Position numbers and translations under genes: made by a program. From NCBI GenBank assembly GCA_030600525.1, contig JAUVLX010000005.1, forward strand, positions 1 through 30,027: DNA of 30,027 nt, in the 5' to 3' direction. This document shows, in pieces, positions 7,878 to 16,352 of the stretch. The notes under the pieces are model-generated. The model saw only the letters and a program-made list of their open reading frames with translations, searched no databases and was not told the DNA's origin. The first letter of the stretch is position 1; each line of letters starts with the position of its first letter. Origin of the DNA: Desulfobulbus sp. Its GTDB lineage: Bacteria; Desulfobacterota; Desulfobulbia; Desulfobulbales; Desulfobulbaceae.

Positions 7878-10814
7878 ATGGAGACTGCAGTCAAGCGAAC
7901 AGGTGTTGCCGAATATCTCAACGCACTGAAACAATCCGAAAGATTTGGTCAGCAAGTTGTTGCCCATCGAACCGATGCTCCCAAAACCTCTGATTTTGCA
8001 TCGTGTGGACTACTATCCCCGCTGGAGAGTTTATTGCAGAATATGGGAATAAACGCTCTCTATTCCCACCAGGCAGTCGCCATAAAACACATTACAGCAG
8101 GCAGGCATGTCATTATTTCCACTGCTACGGCCTCTGGCAAAAGCCTGATATACAATCTACCGGTACTACAAAGCCTGCTCAACCTGCCCCAGACAAAGGC
8201 TCTTTACCTGTTTCCTTTAAAAGCCCTGGCTCAGGATCAGTTGAAAGCTCTCCAAACCCTTTGCAATTATCTCCCTGAAAATGTACTGCCAGAAATGAAT
8301 GTTGCTGCGATATATGACGGTGACACCTCCGGCTACAAACGAAAAAGAATAAGAGAGCAACTGCCTGCAGTGCTTATAACAAACCCTGATATGCTCCACC
8401 TGTCCCTGTTGCCCTATAGCGACAAATGGGCTCATTTTTTTTCAAATCTCAAATATATTATCATTGATGAAGTGCACACCTATCGCGGTGTTTTTGGATC
8501 ACACATCGCGTGGGTACTACGTCGCCTGAACAGAATGTGTGAAGTATATGGTACCAAACCGATCTACATCCTTACTTCTGCCACGGTTGGCAACCCCGAA
8601 GACCTTGCACAAAATCTTACTGGCCAACGGTTTGTTTCCGTTAACACCTCTGGAGCCGGTAATGCAGCAAAACATACTCTCCTGCTCAACCCGATAGACT
8701 CGGCTGCAGGAGCTGCGACCCTGCTGCTCGATGCTGCTGTACACAGAAAACTACGGACTATTATCTATACCCAGTCCAGAAAAATGACAGAACTGATCAC
8801 TATGTGGTCCAGCAGGCGGCTCAAAGATTATCAACAAAACATAGCTTCTTACCGCGCTGGCTTTCTTCCGGAGGATCGTCGTCTTATAGAAAAAAAGCTT
8901 GTGACAGGGGAACTGCTTGCAGTTATCACGACCTCAGCACTTGAACTAGGGATAGATATAGGTACCCTTGATATCTGTATAATGGTTGGCTACCCAGGAT
9001 CTATAATGGCAGCCAGACAACGGGCGGGGCGGGTCGGCAGAAATAATCGCGAATCACTGATAATTCTGATCGGTCACGAAGATGCCCTTGATCAGTATTT
9101 CATGCGCAACCCTGATGAGTTCTTCACTCGCCCGGTTGAATCTGTCACGATCAATCCACTTAACACCTTTATAGCCAGCCAGCATTTGGTTTGCGCAGCT
9201 GCGGAAATCCCTCTCCACCAAGAGGAACCAATGCTCCAGGCGTATAAACTCGATCAACAGTTACAAGAGCTCACCATTGCAGGAGAGTTACTACAGTCTG
9301 CAGACGGGAAATCTTGGTTTGCTGCTCGAAAATACCCACAGCGACATATCAGCATCAGAGGGAGTGGTCACCCGTTTAGTATTTACCTTTCAGCAAGCAA
9401 TAAAAAAATAGGCGAGATTGACGGGCAGCGCGTCATAAAAGAATGCCATAAGGGAGCAATCTATCTGCATATGGCACGAAGTTATTACGTTGATGCCCTT
9501 GATATGGACGAAAAGGCCGTATATATCAGTCCAATATCTCCGAAATACTTTACCCGCGTCCAATCGACTAAAACCACGGAGATACTCGAGGAATTCTCCC
9601 AAACCCAACTCAAAGGGGTGGCAGTTGCTTTTGGTCGACTACGGGTGACCGAACATATAACAGGATACCTGAAAATCCTCTCCGGCAGCATGAAAATTAT
9701 TGGCAGGCGCCCGCTTGATCTCCCCCCACAAACCTTTGAAACAGAAGGCTACTGGCTCCTGCTTCCGCCGAATATCAAAAGCGCCTGTGAACACCACCAA
9801 CTTCATTTTATGGGTGGTATACACGCCATGGAACATGCCCTTATTGGGCTCATGCCACTTTTGGTGCTTTGTGACCGCAATGATATTGGCGGTATTTCCC
9901 TCCCCTGGCATGACCAGATTGAAGGCGCTGCTGTTTTTGTTTACGACGGCCATGCCGGAGGCGTGGGACTGGCTCGTCAGGCATTTTCTGATATAAAAAA
10001 ACTCGTTAAAAGTACACTCCAAGCCGTACGTTCCTGCTCCTGTAACGCTGGTTGCCCAAGCTGTGTGCATTCTTCCAAGTGCGGTTCAGGCAACCGCCCA
10101 ATTGACAAAAGAGCATGCATCTACATCTTAAAGGCGTTGTTGAACCCATCGCCTGCTTCAAGCTCGACAATTACAAAGAATCCCCCTTTACCTGCTCTCA
10201 AAAGCAAAACGACTCAACCTGAACAGGCTATTCTCCTCCCTGAAAACTATTGTGTTTTTGACATAGAAACAAAAAGGTCGGCCCAGGAGGTCGGTGGCTG
10301 GCACAGAGCAAAGAATATGGGAATCAGTGTTGCGGTACTCTACGACAACAGGCAGCAAGAATTCCTTGTGTACGAAGAAGAACAGATAGGAGAATTGATT
10401 GCCCGTCTTTTTTCCTTTGATCTCGTTGTCGGATTCAACAACAAGCGGTTTGATAACAAAGTACTCTCAGCCTATACCAGGAGAAGACTTTCTAGCCTGC
10501 CCTCCTTTGACATTCTGGAACTCATTTATAATCAACTTGGCTACCGGCTCAGCCTGGATCACCTGGCCGAACAGACACTGGGTAAGAGTAAACAAGGACA
10601 TGGTTTACAGGCTCTGGAATGGTATAAACAGGGAGAAATGGAAAAACTGACAGCATACTGCCGAGAGGATGTGCAACTGACAAAGGAACTTTTCTTATTT
10701 GGAATCAAACAGCAGTACCTCCTTTTTCAAAACAAAGCGAAAAAGAAGGTACGACTGCCGGTTAACTTTCAAACCGCGTTACCCCGAATACTTCATCAGC
10801 CTAAGCGGTGTTAG
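7878..10814 (+). CDS. MrfA/YprA-type DEAD/DEAH helicase fused to an MrfB/YprB-like RNase H-fold exonuclease
   Basis: 978 residues. The helicase core has Walker A ATASGKS (about 83-88), DEVH (197-200), SAT (234-236) and QRAGRVGR (381-388). A C-terminal DUF1998/MrfA-type zinc site has cysteines at 720, 722, 726, 729 and 735. After a Pro/Ser/Thr-rich linker (about 755-785), an RNase H-like 3'-5' exonuclease domain follows. It has FDIE (D795, E797), VGFNNKRFD (D859), SFDIL, a long helix and YCREDV (Y927, D931), a DEDD set with Tyr four residues before the last Asp. In Bacillus subtilis these are two proteins, MrfA and MrfB, acting in mitomycin C damage repair. Here they form one chain, so a DNA-repair role is inferred. 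Confidence 0.88.
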   Translation: METAVKRTGVAEYLNALKQSERFGQQVVAHRTDAPKTSDFASCGLLSPLESLLQNMGINALYSHQAVAIKHITAGRHVIISTATASGKSLIYNLPVLQSLLNLPQTKALYLFPLKALAQDQLKALQTLCNYLPENVLPEMNVAAIYDGDTSGYKRKRIREQLPAVLITNPDMLHLSLLPYSDKWAHFFSNLKYIIIDEVHTYRGVFGSHIAWVLRRLNRMCEVYGTKPIYILTSATVGNPEDLAQNLTGQRFVSVNTSGAGNAAKHTLLLNPIDSAAGAATLLLDAAVHRKLRTIIYTQSRKMTELITMWSSRRLKDYQQNIASYRAGFLPEDRRLIEKKLVTGELLAVITTSALELGIDIGTLDICIMVGYPGSIMAARQRAGRVGRNNRESLIILIGHEDALDQYFMRNPDEFFTRPVESVTINPLNTFIASQHLVCAAAEIPLHQEEPMLQAYKLDQQLQELTIAGELLQSADGKSWFAARKYPQRHISIRGSGHPFSIYLSASNKKIGEIDGQRVIKECHKGAIYLHMARSYYVDALDMDEKAVYISPISPKYFTRVQSTKTTEILEEFSQTQLKGVAVAFGRLRVTEHITGYLKILSGSMKIIGRRPLDLPPQTFETEGYWLLLPPNIKSACEHHQLHFMGGIHAMEHALIGLMPLLVLCDRNDIGGISLPWHDQIEGAAVFVYDGHAGGVGLARQAFSDIKKLVKSTLQAVRSCSCNAGCPSCVHSSKCGSGNRPIDKRACIYILKALLNPSPASSSTITKNPPLPALKSKTTQPEQAILLPENYCVFDIETKRSAQEVGGWHRAKNMGISVAVLYDNRQQEFLVYEEEQIGELIARLFSFDLVVGFNNKRFDNKVLSAYTRRRLSSLPSFDILELIYNQLGYRLSLDHLAEQTLGKSKQGHGLQALEWYKQGEMEKLTAYCREDVQLTKELFLFGIKQQYLLFQNKAKKKVRLPVNFQTALPRILHQPKRC

Positions 10815-10914
10815 CTCAAAATTTTGTTAGATAGCTATGTAAACACTCTTTTATGTAAAACACTGAATGCTATACTAGCACCTCGGATGCGGCTTTACCC
10901 ACACTCTGTAGAGC

Positions 10915-10937
10915 AAAAACGACTTATACATCGTTTA
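10915..10937 (-). terminator. Probable weak terminator of the SH3b gene
   Basis: On the minus strand a 6-bp stem (10936-10931 with 10922-10917) with an 8-nt loop begins at the stop codon of the SH3b gene. It runs into five T residues. It lies in the 120-base gap between convergent genes. Confidence 0.45.
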
Positions 10938-11396
10938 TGGCCACACAAGAGTACGGTGGACCCAGCCCTTTACCTCAGGGTGACTGACCTGTACCCAATC
11001 GCCCTCTTTGTTGCCCCTTTTTAAAATAACATCCTTTGATACAGTCCCCACCTTTGCATTGTTGGTGCCTGGGCCACTGCGGACATTCCCCTCTTTTACC
11101 TTTACAATCACATAAGGAGATGCCGAAACCAAGGTATCATAAATCCAACCCTTATCCCCCTCGTAATCCTCAATTTTCATCCACTGCCCTTTTTTCGATA
11201 AAACTCGCACGGGATAATTGACCGGTAACTGGTAAATGGCCACATAATTGGTGCCTGGGCCTGAACGAAGGTTAACACCGTCCTTGGTAACACTTACAAA
11301 CTCTGCTGCTGATGAACTAAAGACTGTAGCCCCCAGCAGGGCTGCGGCTGTAACAGTTGTTATAAATACTTTTTTAACGAGACTTCGTTTCATCAT
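10935..11396 (-). CDS. Exported protein with two bacterial SH3 (SH3b) domains
   Basis: 153 residues. A basic start (MMKRSLVKK) leads into a hydrophobic core and a signal-peptidase site around residues 30-31 (SSA/AEF), so it is exported to the periplasm or beyond. Two SH3b repeats follow, at about 34-92 and 96-153. Each contains the signature N-[LV]-RSGPGTN and ends in a KGW turn (GDKGWIY and VKGWVHR). SH3b domains usually bind peptidoglycan or peptides; no catalytic domain is attached. GGAG is 3 bases before the first ATG and 6 before the second (11393), so the second may be used. It is 29 bases downstream of tlyA on the same strand and may be cotranscribed. Confidence 0.88.
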   Translation of the reverse strand: MMKRSLVKKVFITTVTAAALLGATVFSSSAAEFVSVTKDGVNLRSGPGTNYVAIYQLPVNYPVRVLSKKGQWMKIEDYEGDKGWIYDTLVSASPYVIVKVKEGNVRSGPGTNNAKVGTVSKDVILKRGNKEGDWVQVSHPEVKGWVHRTLVWP

Positions 11397-11425
11397 TATC
11401 TCCTTATTATTCTAAACTCTATTCT

Positions 11426-12175
11426 TCAGTCAAGATCACTTGATTGTCCGGTAAGCAGTATAAAAAACTCCTGGTTGCCTTTTGCCCCACGGATAGATGA
11501 GGGAACAACTCCCTGGGAATGTAATCCAAGAGTTACAGCATGTGTTTCCACCATTTCAATAGCCTCAGCGTGCAAAGCCTGATCGGTAATAACACCTCCT
11601 GCTGTAATTTTTTTCTGCGGCAACTGGAACTGTGGTTTTATTAATGCTAAAATCATGGCTGTGGTATCAAAAAACTGAATGAGTGGGTCCAGTAGTACAT
11701 TCAGCGAAATAAATGAAGCATCAATAACACAAAGATCTACAGATTCTGGTATTTCCTTTGTAGTGAGGAAACGGGCATTGGTTCGCTCCAGCACAACCAC
11801 TCTTTTATCCTGGCGAATTTTCCAGTCCAATATACCATACCCAACATCCACGCAGTAAACGCGTTTCGCATTGTTCTGGAGAAGGCAATCGGTAAAGCCT
11901 CCGGTGGAACTGCCGATATCGAGACAGATTTTCCCTGCCGGATCAATGGCAAAACGTTCAAGTACAGGGGCGAGCTTTTCACCACCCCTGCTAACGAAAC
12001 GTTTAGTTTTGTGAAGGCTGATTTTAACGTGCTCTTCGTGCTGGCTTTCAGCTTTTTCACGAAGTATCCCGTTCACTCGAATCACACCAGAGCAAATTAA
12101 CTGCCGGGCCTCATCAAGGTTCCTGGCAAACTGCCTTTCCAACAACATGGTGTCGAGTCGTTTTTTTTTGCCCAC
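11426..12175 (-). CDS. tlyA: TlyA-family rRNA 2'-O-methyltransferase
   Basis: A cytosolic S-adenosylmethionine-dependent methyltransferase that in characterised relatives modifies cytidines of 16S and 23S rRNA; it is often misannotated as hemolysin. From the GTG at 12175 it is 249 residues. An S4 RNA-binding domain (about 5-60) starts KKKRLDTML and contains SGVIRVNG. The FtsJ-like fold follows with SRGGEKL, the SAM loop DIGSSTGGFTD (86-96), DASFIS and KPQF. A TTG at 12190 in the same frame would add five residues unlike the family. Neither start has a good RBS. Codons 3-5 are a run of nine A residues, a slippage-prone or error-prone tract right after the start. Confidence 0.92.
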   Translation of the reverse strand: MGKKKRLDTMLLERQFARNLDEARQLICSGVIRVNGILREKAESQHEEHVKISLHKTKRFVSRGGEKLAPVLERFAIDPAGKICLDIGSSTGGFTDCLLQNNAKRVYCVDVGYGILDWKIRQDKRVVVLERTNARFLTTKEIPESVDLCVIDASFISLNVLLDPLIQFFDTTAMILALIKPQFQLPQKKITAGGVITDQALHAEAIEMVETHAVTLGLHSQGVVPSSIRGAKGNQEFFILLTGQSSDLD

Positions 12176-12300
12176 TCTTAAACAACCCAAAAATAAAAAA
12201 AGTTATTCTTATCCAATCGTTTTGGCGCCTGCAGCCTGATTGTTGGAACCGTTGATCGCATTATGCGTTGTAACTGTACCGCCTGATTCATCCCGTCAAC

Positions 12301-13329
12301 CTAAAGGTTCCCCAATCTGCTCTTTGCCTGGCCAGCTTCCCTACTGCTGGCATAATCATTGATAAGCTTTTTATAGATAATTTTAGCTGTCTCATGATCA
12401 GTGAGTTTTTCAAAGGACATCCCTTGCTTAAGCAGTGCCTGGGGGGTAAGGCTATTTCTAGAGTGATTAGAAATTACTTTTTGATAATCAAGGATTGCTA
12501 GATCATACTCGCCCTGATTAAAAAGGCATTCTCCCATGTAAAAAAGCGTCTCAGCTGCCCGTTTACCTTGTGGATTTCCAGACAAGACCAGCTCAAGCCC
12601 TCGGTAGGCATCCTGATAGTTTTTGGCCTGATACTGCTGCATGGCCTGGGCAAAGGGTTCTGATGTTACATCAGGAGTCACAACCGTCTCGACACTTGGC
12701 TGTGCTTTTTCTCTTTTGGAGGCTGCCCCTCTGGAAGCCTGTGCAGAAGCCCCCCCATTGACAACAGAGGCGTTGCCAATCTTCACTTTCTTTTTACCAG
12801 GCCTGACTTTTACCAGTTGCGAACCGCTGGTTGCTGTTACATAAGTTTGGCGACGCGCCTGATCAGCTTTTCTCGCAGCTGCACGGGCTCGGTTTTCCGC
12901 CTCTCGAACCCTTTGTTGCTGCGCTTGTTCAACATTTCCTCTTAACAGAGCGACTTGCTGCTCAAGAACAGCAATTTTCTGATCTGTTTCAAGCAACTTG
13001 GCCTTATTTCCCTCACGCATTACCTCAATTGCTGCCTGAAGGTTGGCTATATCCTCTTTGCCCTGCTCCCGGTAAAGACTTGCCTGATGAGCACTCTCCT
13101 CAATCATGGACTGCAGGCGCATGGTTTCGCCCTCGACTTGACCGATTTTATTAACCGAGCTGGCCTGACGCTTTTGCATCTGATTTACAGTAGTGGATTT
13201 AATCTCATCCACTTTTTGATTAACGGCCCGGAGTTGATAATTCAAATCTCGAACCTCATCTTGAGTTGCACATTGGGTTAGCAGTAATAATGAACAGCCG
13301 GCCACAGTAATATTACGAATAGTTTTCAT
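12301..13329 (-). CDS. cpoB: Tol-Pal system protein CpoB/YbgF, probably lipid-anchored
   Basis: CpoB links the Tol machine to peptidoglycan synthesis during constriction. From the ATG at 13329 the protein has an N-terminal hydrophobic signal ending in LLLLTQC, a lipobox-like site with an unusual Gln at -1. A long coiled-coil region (about 25-155, rich in Gln, Lys and Glu) is followed by a basic low-complexity linker. The C-terminal third carries TPR repeats (FAQAMQQYQAKNYQDA, then TLFYMGECLFNQGEYDLA, then LLKQGMSFEKL). An upstream ATG at 13350 is rejected because the GGGAG ribosome site lies inside that extension, 6 bases before 13329. It is last in the tol cluster, 264 bases beyond tolB, with its own promoter candidate. 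Confidence 0.92.
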   Translation of the reverse strand: MKTIRNITVAGCSLLLLTQCATQDEVRDLNYQLRAVNQKVDEIKSTTVNQMQKRQASSVNKIGQVEGETMRLQSMIEESAHQASLYREQGKEDIANLQAAIEVMREGNKAKLLETDQKIAVLEQQVALLRGNVEQAQQQRVREAENRARAAARKADQARRQTYVTATSGSQLVKVRPGKKKVKIGNASVVNGGASAQASRGAASKREKAQPSVETVVTPDVTSEPFAQAMQQYQAKNYQDAYRGLELVLSGNPQGKRAAETLFYMGECLFNQGEYDLAILDYQKVISNHSRNSLTPQALLKQGMSFEKLTDHETAKIIYKKLINDYASSREAGQAKSRLGNL

Positions 13330-13353
13330 GCACGCTCCCTTTTCTTTCACTCT

Positions 13354-13381
13354 ATAATAAACCGGTTTAAGGAAACCTCAA
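13354..13381 (-). promoter_or_regulatory. Candidate sigma-70 promoter for cpoB
   Basis: On the minus strand TTGAGG (13381-13376) and TATTAT (13359-13354) are separated by 16 bases and lie about 25 bases before the cpoB start. They match four and five of six consensus bases. This is consistent with cpoB being transcribed separately from tolB. Confidence 0.45.
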
Positions 13382-13593
13382 ATTCCACCCCAAAAGACGG
13401 TCGACTCTTTATTAGAAAAACATGTAAAGCCTCACCAAAAAGGCGCGGAAAAATGGATTTTATCAATTACAACACTATACTCATGTTACCAAAAAAACCT
13501 TCAGTTCACAGCACAAGCCTACTGTCAGTTGAAAACCTTTTTATCGTACCCAAAAGGCAACCTCGTGTTTGACCCGAAGGACTACAATACATC

Positions 13594-14919
13594 TTATTGC
13601 AAAGAGGGGGACCACTGTGGGTAGGATTTATTACCCTTAAAAGGAAAAAGTACCCTTACCCCTTTTCCATTTTTACCTATCATACAGATCTCGGACTTAC
13701 CATTTCTTCTCCGGGTAAAGGTCAGCAACTTCCCATCTGGTGACCATGATGGCGACTCGTAATCTCCCCAACTAGTGGTTAATCGTTTCACATTGCTCCC
13801 TTGTGGATCCATAGTGAAGAGGTGATTATGCCCGTCAACTAGCCCTGAAAAGGCAATTAAGTCTCCTTTAGGAGACCAATCAGGTTCGCTATTTTGAGTC
13901 CCAGCATCCTTAAAGGTCAAACGCCTTACGTTTCCGCTCCTCAGGTCCATACTATAAACTTGGGGCTGACCACTGCGATCGGAAACAAACACGATCTTGT
14001 TACCGTCCGGAGAATAGGAGGCAGAGACATTAATTCCAGCCCGTGAAGTCATTCGTTTGAGTACTTTTCCTTTTCTATCCAAAAGGTATAAATCAGGCCC
14101 ACCATCCTTGCTCAAGGTAACGACCATATTCTTGCCATCCGGGGAAAAAGCAGGTGCCAAATTCATCCCCTTTCTGCGAGAAAGTGACCTGGTCACCTTA
14201 TTTTGCCTAAGATCAGTGATATAAAGATCCTGGTTGCCGCGGTGATAGGTACTGTAAGCAAGATAATTACCATCTGGAGTAAACCTTGGGGAAACAGCCA
14301 AATGCTTGTGCTTAGTGATCTGTCTTTGGTTAAGACCTAGAATATCAGATATATAGACTTCCTTTCGACCTGACACATCAGACACATAGGCAATGGAGGT
14401 TCTGCTAATCCCTGCTTCACCAGTAAATTCCTCTACTAGGCCGTCGGCAAGCCGCAGCACCATGTCATCCTGCTGGCTGCCAGCTCCCCGGTAACGTCTT
14501 CCTGCAAGGAGTCTGTTTTCACCGACATCAAGAAGCCGTCCCTCAATAATCATTTCCTTGCCGGTCTGGGTATATTTCCCCATAACAGCATAATCAACAC
14601 CCAAGGCACGCCAATCGACATTTTGCACACCAGCGTAACGGCTGGTATCTACCAAATCAATAAATCCGTGAATCTCAAGTGCACGCCCAAGCAGTTGTGC
14701 CATCTCTTTTCCCTTTTGATTACCGGCAGGAGACCCGGTAAAGGCAAAGGCAGGAACAGCAACAACCACTTTGCGAACATCAGATGCAGTTATATCAAGA
14801 TATACACGTTCAGCAGATGCATTCTCCGTCAGAAAACTGAAAGTAAGTAACAGGGCTACAATGACTAAAAAATTGCGTTTTAAAAAAATCATAGTTTTTG
14901 TTGTATGTTGTATTTTCAT
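13594..14919 (-). CDS. tolB: TolB, periplasmic beta-propeller of the Tol-Pal system
   Basis: Exported protein of about 441 residues. The signal peptide (hydrophobic core FLVIVALLLTFSFL, cleavage after NASA) is followed by the TolB N-terminal domain with a KVVVAVPAFAF strand and MAQLLGRALEIHGFI. From about residue 190 it becomes a six-bladed propeller. The repeats show the PD40 signature: FTPDGNYLAYST, FSPDGKNMVVT, YSPDGNKIVFVSDRSG, WSPKGDLIAFSG and WSPDGKLLTFTRR. TolB bridges TolA and Pal under the outer membrane. The tolA stop TGA overlaps the tolB ATG (TGATG at 14921-14917), indicating translational coupling. A GTG one codon earlier, at 14922, is also in frame. Confidence 0.96.
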   Translation of the reverse strand: MKIQHTTKTMIFLKRNFLVIVALLLTFSFLTENASAERVYLDITASDVRKVVVAVPAFAFTGSPAGNQKGKEMAQLLGRALEIHGFIDLVDTSRYAGVQNVDWRALGVDYAVMGKYTQTGKEMIIEGRLLDVGENRLLAGRRYRGAGSQQDDMVLRLADGLVEEFTGEAGISRTSIAYVSDVSGRKEVYISDILGLNQRQITKHKHLAVSPRFTPDGNYLAYSTYHRGNQDLYITDLRQNKVTRSLSRRKGMNLAPAFSPDGKNMVVTLSKDGGPDLYLLDRKGKVLKRMTSRAGINVSASYSPDGNKIVFVSDRSGQPQVYSMDLRSGNVRRLTFKDAGTQNSEPDWSPKGDLIAFSGLVDGHNHLFTMDPQGSNVKRLTTSWGDYESPSWSPDGKLLTFTRRRNGKSEICMIGKNGKGVRVLFPFKGNKSYPQWSPSLQ

Positions 14920-15911
14920 CACATTTCCAGTTTACCTGGTCGAAAGCGCAGCCCCACCTCAATGGTCCTTTCCTTCATGAGCTTAGGAAAAGTCGGCATT
15001 GGAGCGGCACTATGCAGTGTTTTTACCACAACCTGGTTGAAAAAAGGATCTTGTGATTTTTTTTCAACCGTTGTTTTCAATACTTGCCCGTTCTGATTAA
15101 TAACCAAAACAACTGTTGCCTCAAGGTTACGATCCCATTTCCGCATCTCAGGCAGCACCCAATATCCTTGTATATGTGAATAAAGGGCAGCATAATATTG
15201 CTGGGCAACAATTGACTGAACCTGTCGCCTGCCAGAGGTTCCGGAACCGCTTGCAGCACCGGTTGTTTTTTTCCTTTCCAATGCACCTTGGCTACGATAC
15301 ATATCTGCCAAAGCCCGTCTCGCATCTTGGGCAGCCCGATCAGCTTCCTTTCTGGCGTTGTCTGCCCTTGCCACAGCAGCAGCTCTTCGGGCAACAGCAG
15401 CTTTTCGCTTCCGATCCTGCTCCAACTGCTCACTGCGTTTTCGCTGGCGATCTTTCTCACGTAGCGCGGTGGCTCTTTTCTCACGTTCCTTTTCTTCAGC
15501 AAGTCGCGTATCAACGGCCTTTTTAATTTTTCGTTTTAACGGTTTTACTGATATCGGTTTAGCCGCCACCACGGGATCTGGAACAACTTCAGGCTCAATG
15601 GGAATTTCCACCTCGGCGATTTGCGATTGTACGGTTTCTGGTGGTGATTGAGTTGGTTGCGCCACCACCGGCGACACGGTTTGTGGTGGTTTCGAAATTA
15701 CAGGTAAGGTCTGGGGTTCAGGCATCGAGACCAGATCAACCGTTACAAATTCATCTAAAAGCGGTCGCTGGCTAAAAATATCTGGCAACAAAAAAGACCA
15801 TACAAAGAGAACGACATGCAGCCCAACCGCAACTGATGCTGCTCCACGCCACTTATTATCAGCACTCTGTTGCTGAAGATAAAAATCGGATTCAGTAAAA
15901 TTGACTGCCAT
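14919..15911 (-). CDS. tolA: TolA/TonB-type energy transducer of the Tol system
   Basis: 330 residues. A single inner-membrane anchor at 24-42 contains a His within the membrane segment (GLHVVLF), as is typical of TonB/TolA. A Pro-rich periplasmic stretch (63-125, many PxP and V-P units) follows. Next is a long charged helix (about 125-205) dominated by Lys, Arg, Glu and Ala, as in TolA domain II. The C-terminal domain (about 230-330) has the TonB-like sequence QGYWVLPEMRKWDRNL, then VVLVINQNGQVLKT and a late AAPMPTFP. It transmits the force made by TolQR across the periplasm to TolB and Pal. It starts 14 bases after tolR and its stop overlaps tolB. No clear Shine-Dalgarno is visible. Confidence 0.93.
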   Translation of the reverse strand: MAVNFTESDFYLQQQSADNKWRGAASVAVGLHVVLFVWSFLLPDIFSQRPLLDEFVTVDLVSMPEPQTLPVISKPPQTVSPVVAQPTQSPPETVQSQIAEVEIPIEPEVVPDPVVAAKPISVKPLKRKIKKAVDTRLAEEKEREKRATALREKDRQRKRSEQLEQDRKRKAAVARRAAAVARADNARKEADRAAQDARRALADMYRSQGALERKKTTGAASGSGTSGRRQVQSIVAQQYYAALYSHIQGYWVLPEMRKWDRNLEATVVLVINQNGQVLKTTVEKKSQDPFFNQVVVKTLHSAAPMPTFPKLMKERTIEVGLRFRPGKLEM

Positions 15912-15925
15912 CTAGTTGGAAGACT

Positions 15926-16345
15926 CTACTTCTTCTTATCTGCAGGCATGGTGATCATACCTAGTTTCTTGAAACCGGCTGATCGAATATCTGCCATGGC
16001 TGCGACCACTACCCCATAAGGAACATTTTTATCGGCTTGTAGATATACAGGCTGTTCCTTTTTAGCATCAGGTAACGAGGACAACTGCTGCACCAGGAAA
16101 GACGCATTCACTTTAACCTTTTCCAAGTAAATTTCTCCCTGTTTGTTAATAGTGACCATTATCGGTTTTTCGTGCTGCCTTAAGGCTTTGGATGTCGTCG
16201 AAGGAAGATCAACCTCAAGCCCCTGAGTCATCATCGGTGCGGTCACCATAAAAATAATAAGCAACACCAACATAACATCGACCAAAGGCGTTACATTGAT
16301 CTCAGCAACAAAACCTTTTCTATTTCTTACTCCTGAAGGCCCCAT
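15926..16345 (-). CDS. tolR: TolR (ExbD/TolR family proton-channel subunit)
   Basis: 139 residues with a short cytoplasmic N-terminus and one membrane segment at about 18-38 beginning INVTPLVDVML. Asp23 is the conserved membrane carboxylate used by TolR/ExbD for proton coupling. A small periplasmic domain then opens GLEVDLPST and contains VMVTINKQGEIYLE. Together with TolQ it forms the proton-motive-force-driven stator. AAGGA lies 7 bases before the ATG and overlaps the tolQ stop region, and the two genes are 7 bases apart, so they are translationally close. It is assigned to the Tol rather than the Exb system because tolA and tolB follow directly. Confidence 0.95.
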   Translation of the reverse strand: MGPSGVRNRKGFVAEINVTPLVDVMLVLLIIFMVTAPMMTQGLEVDLPSTTSKALRQHEKPIMVTINKQGEIYLEKVKVNASFLVQQLSSLPDAKKEQPVYLQADKNVPYGVVVAAMADIRSAGFKKLGMITMPADKKK

Positions 16346-16352
16346 TATATCC

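Noticed and set aside
9639..10070. 143-codon minus-strand ORF within the helicase gene
   Set aside because: Fully inside a well-supported gene; its translation does not resemble a protein family.
12831..13281. Plus-strand ORFs within cpoB
   Set aside because: Antisense shadows of the coiled-coil region with no ribosome site.
13330..13593. Possible missing pal gene between cpoB and tolB
   Set aside because: No frame here encodes an OmpA-type domain or lipobox; the gap is too short.
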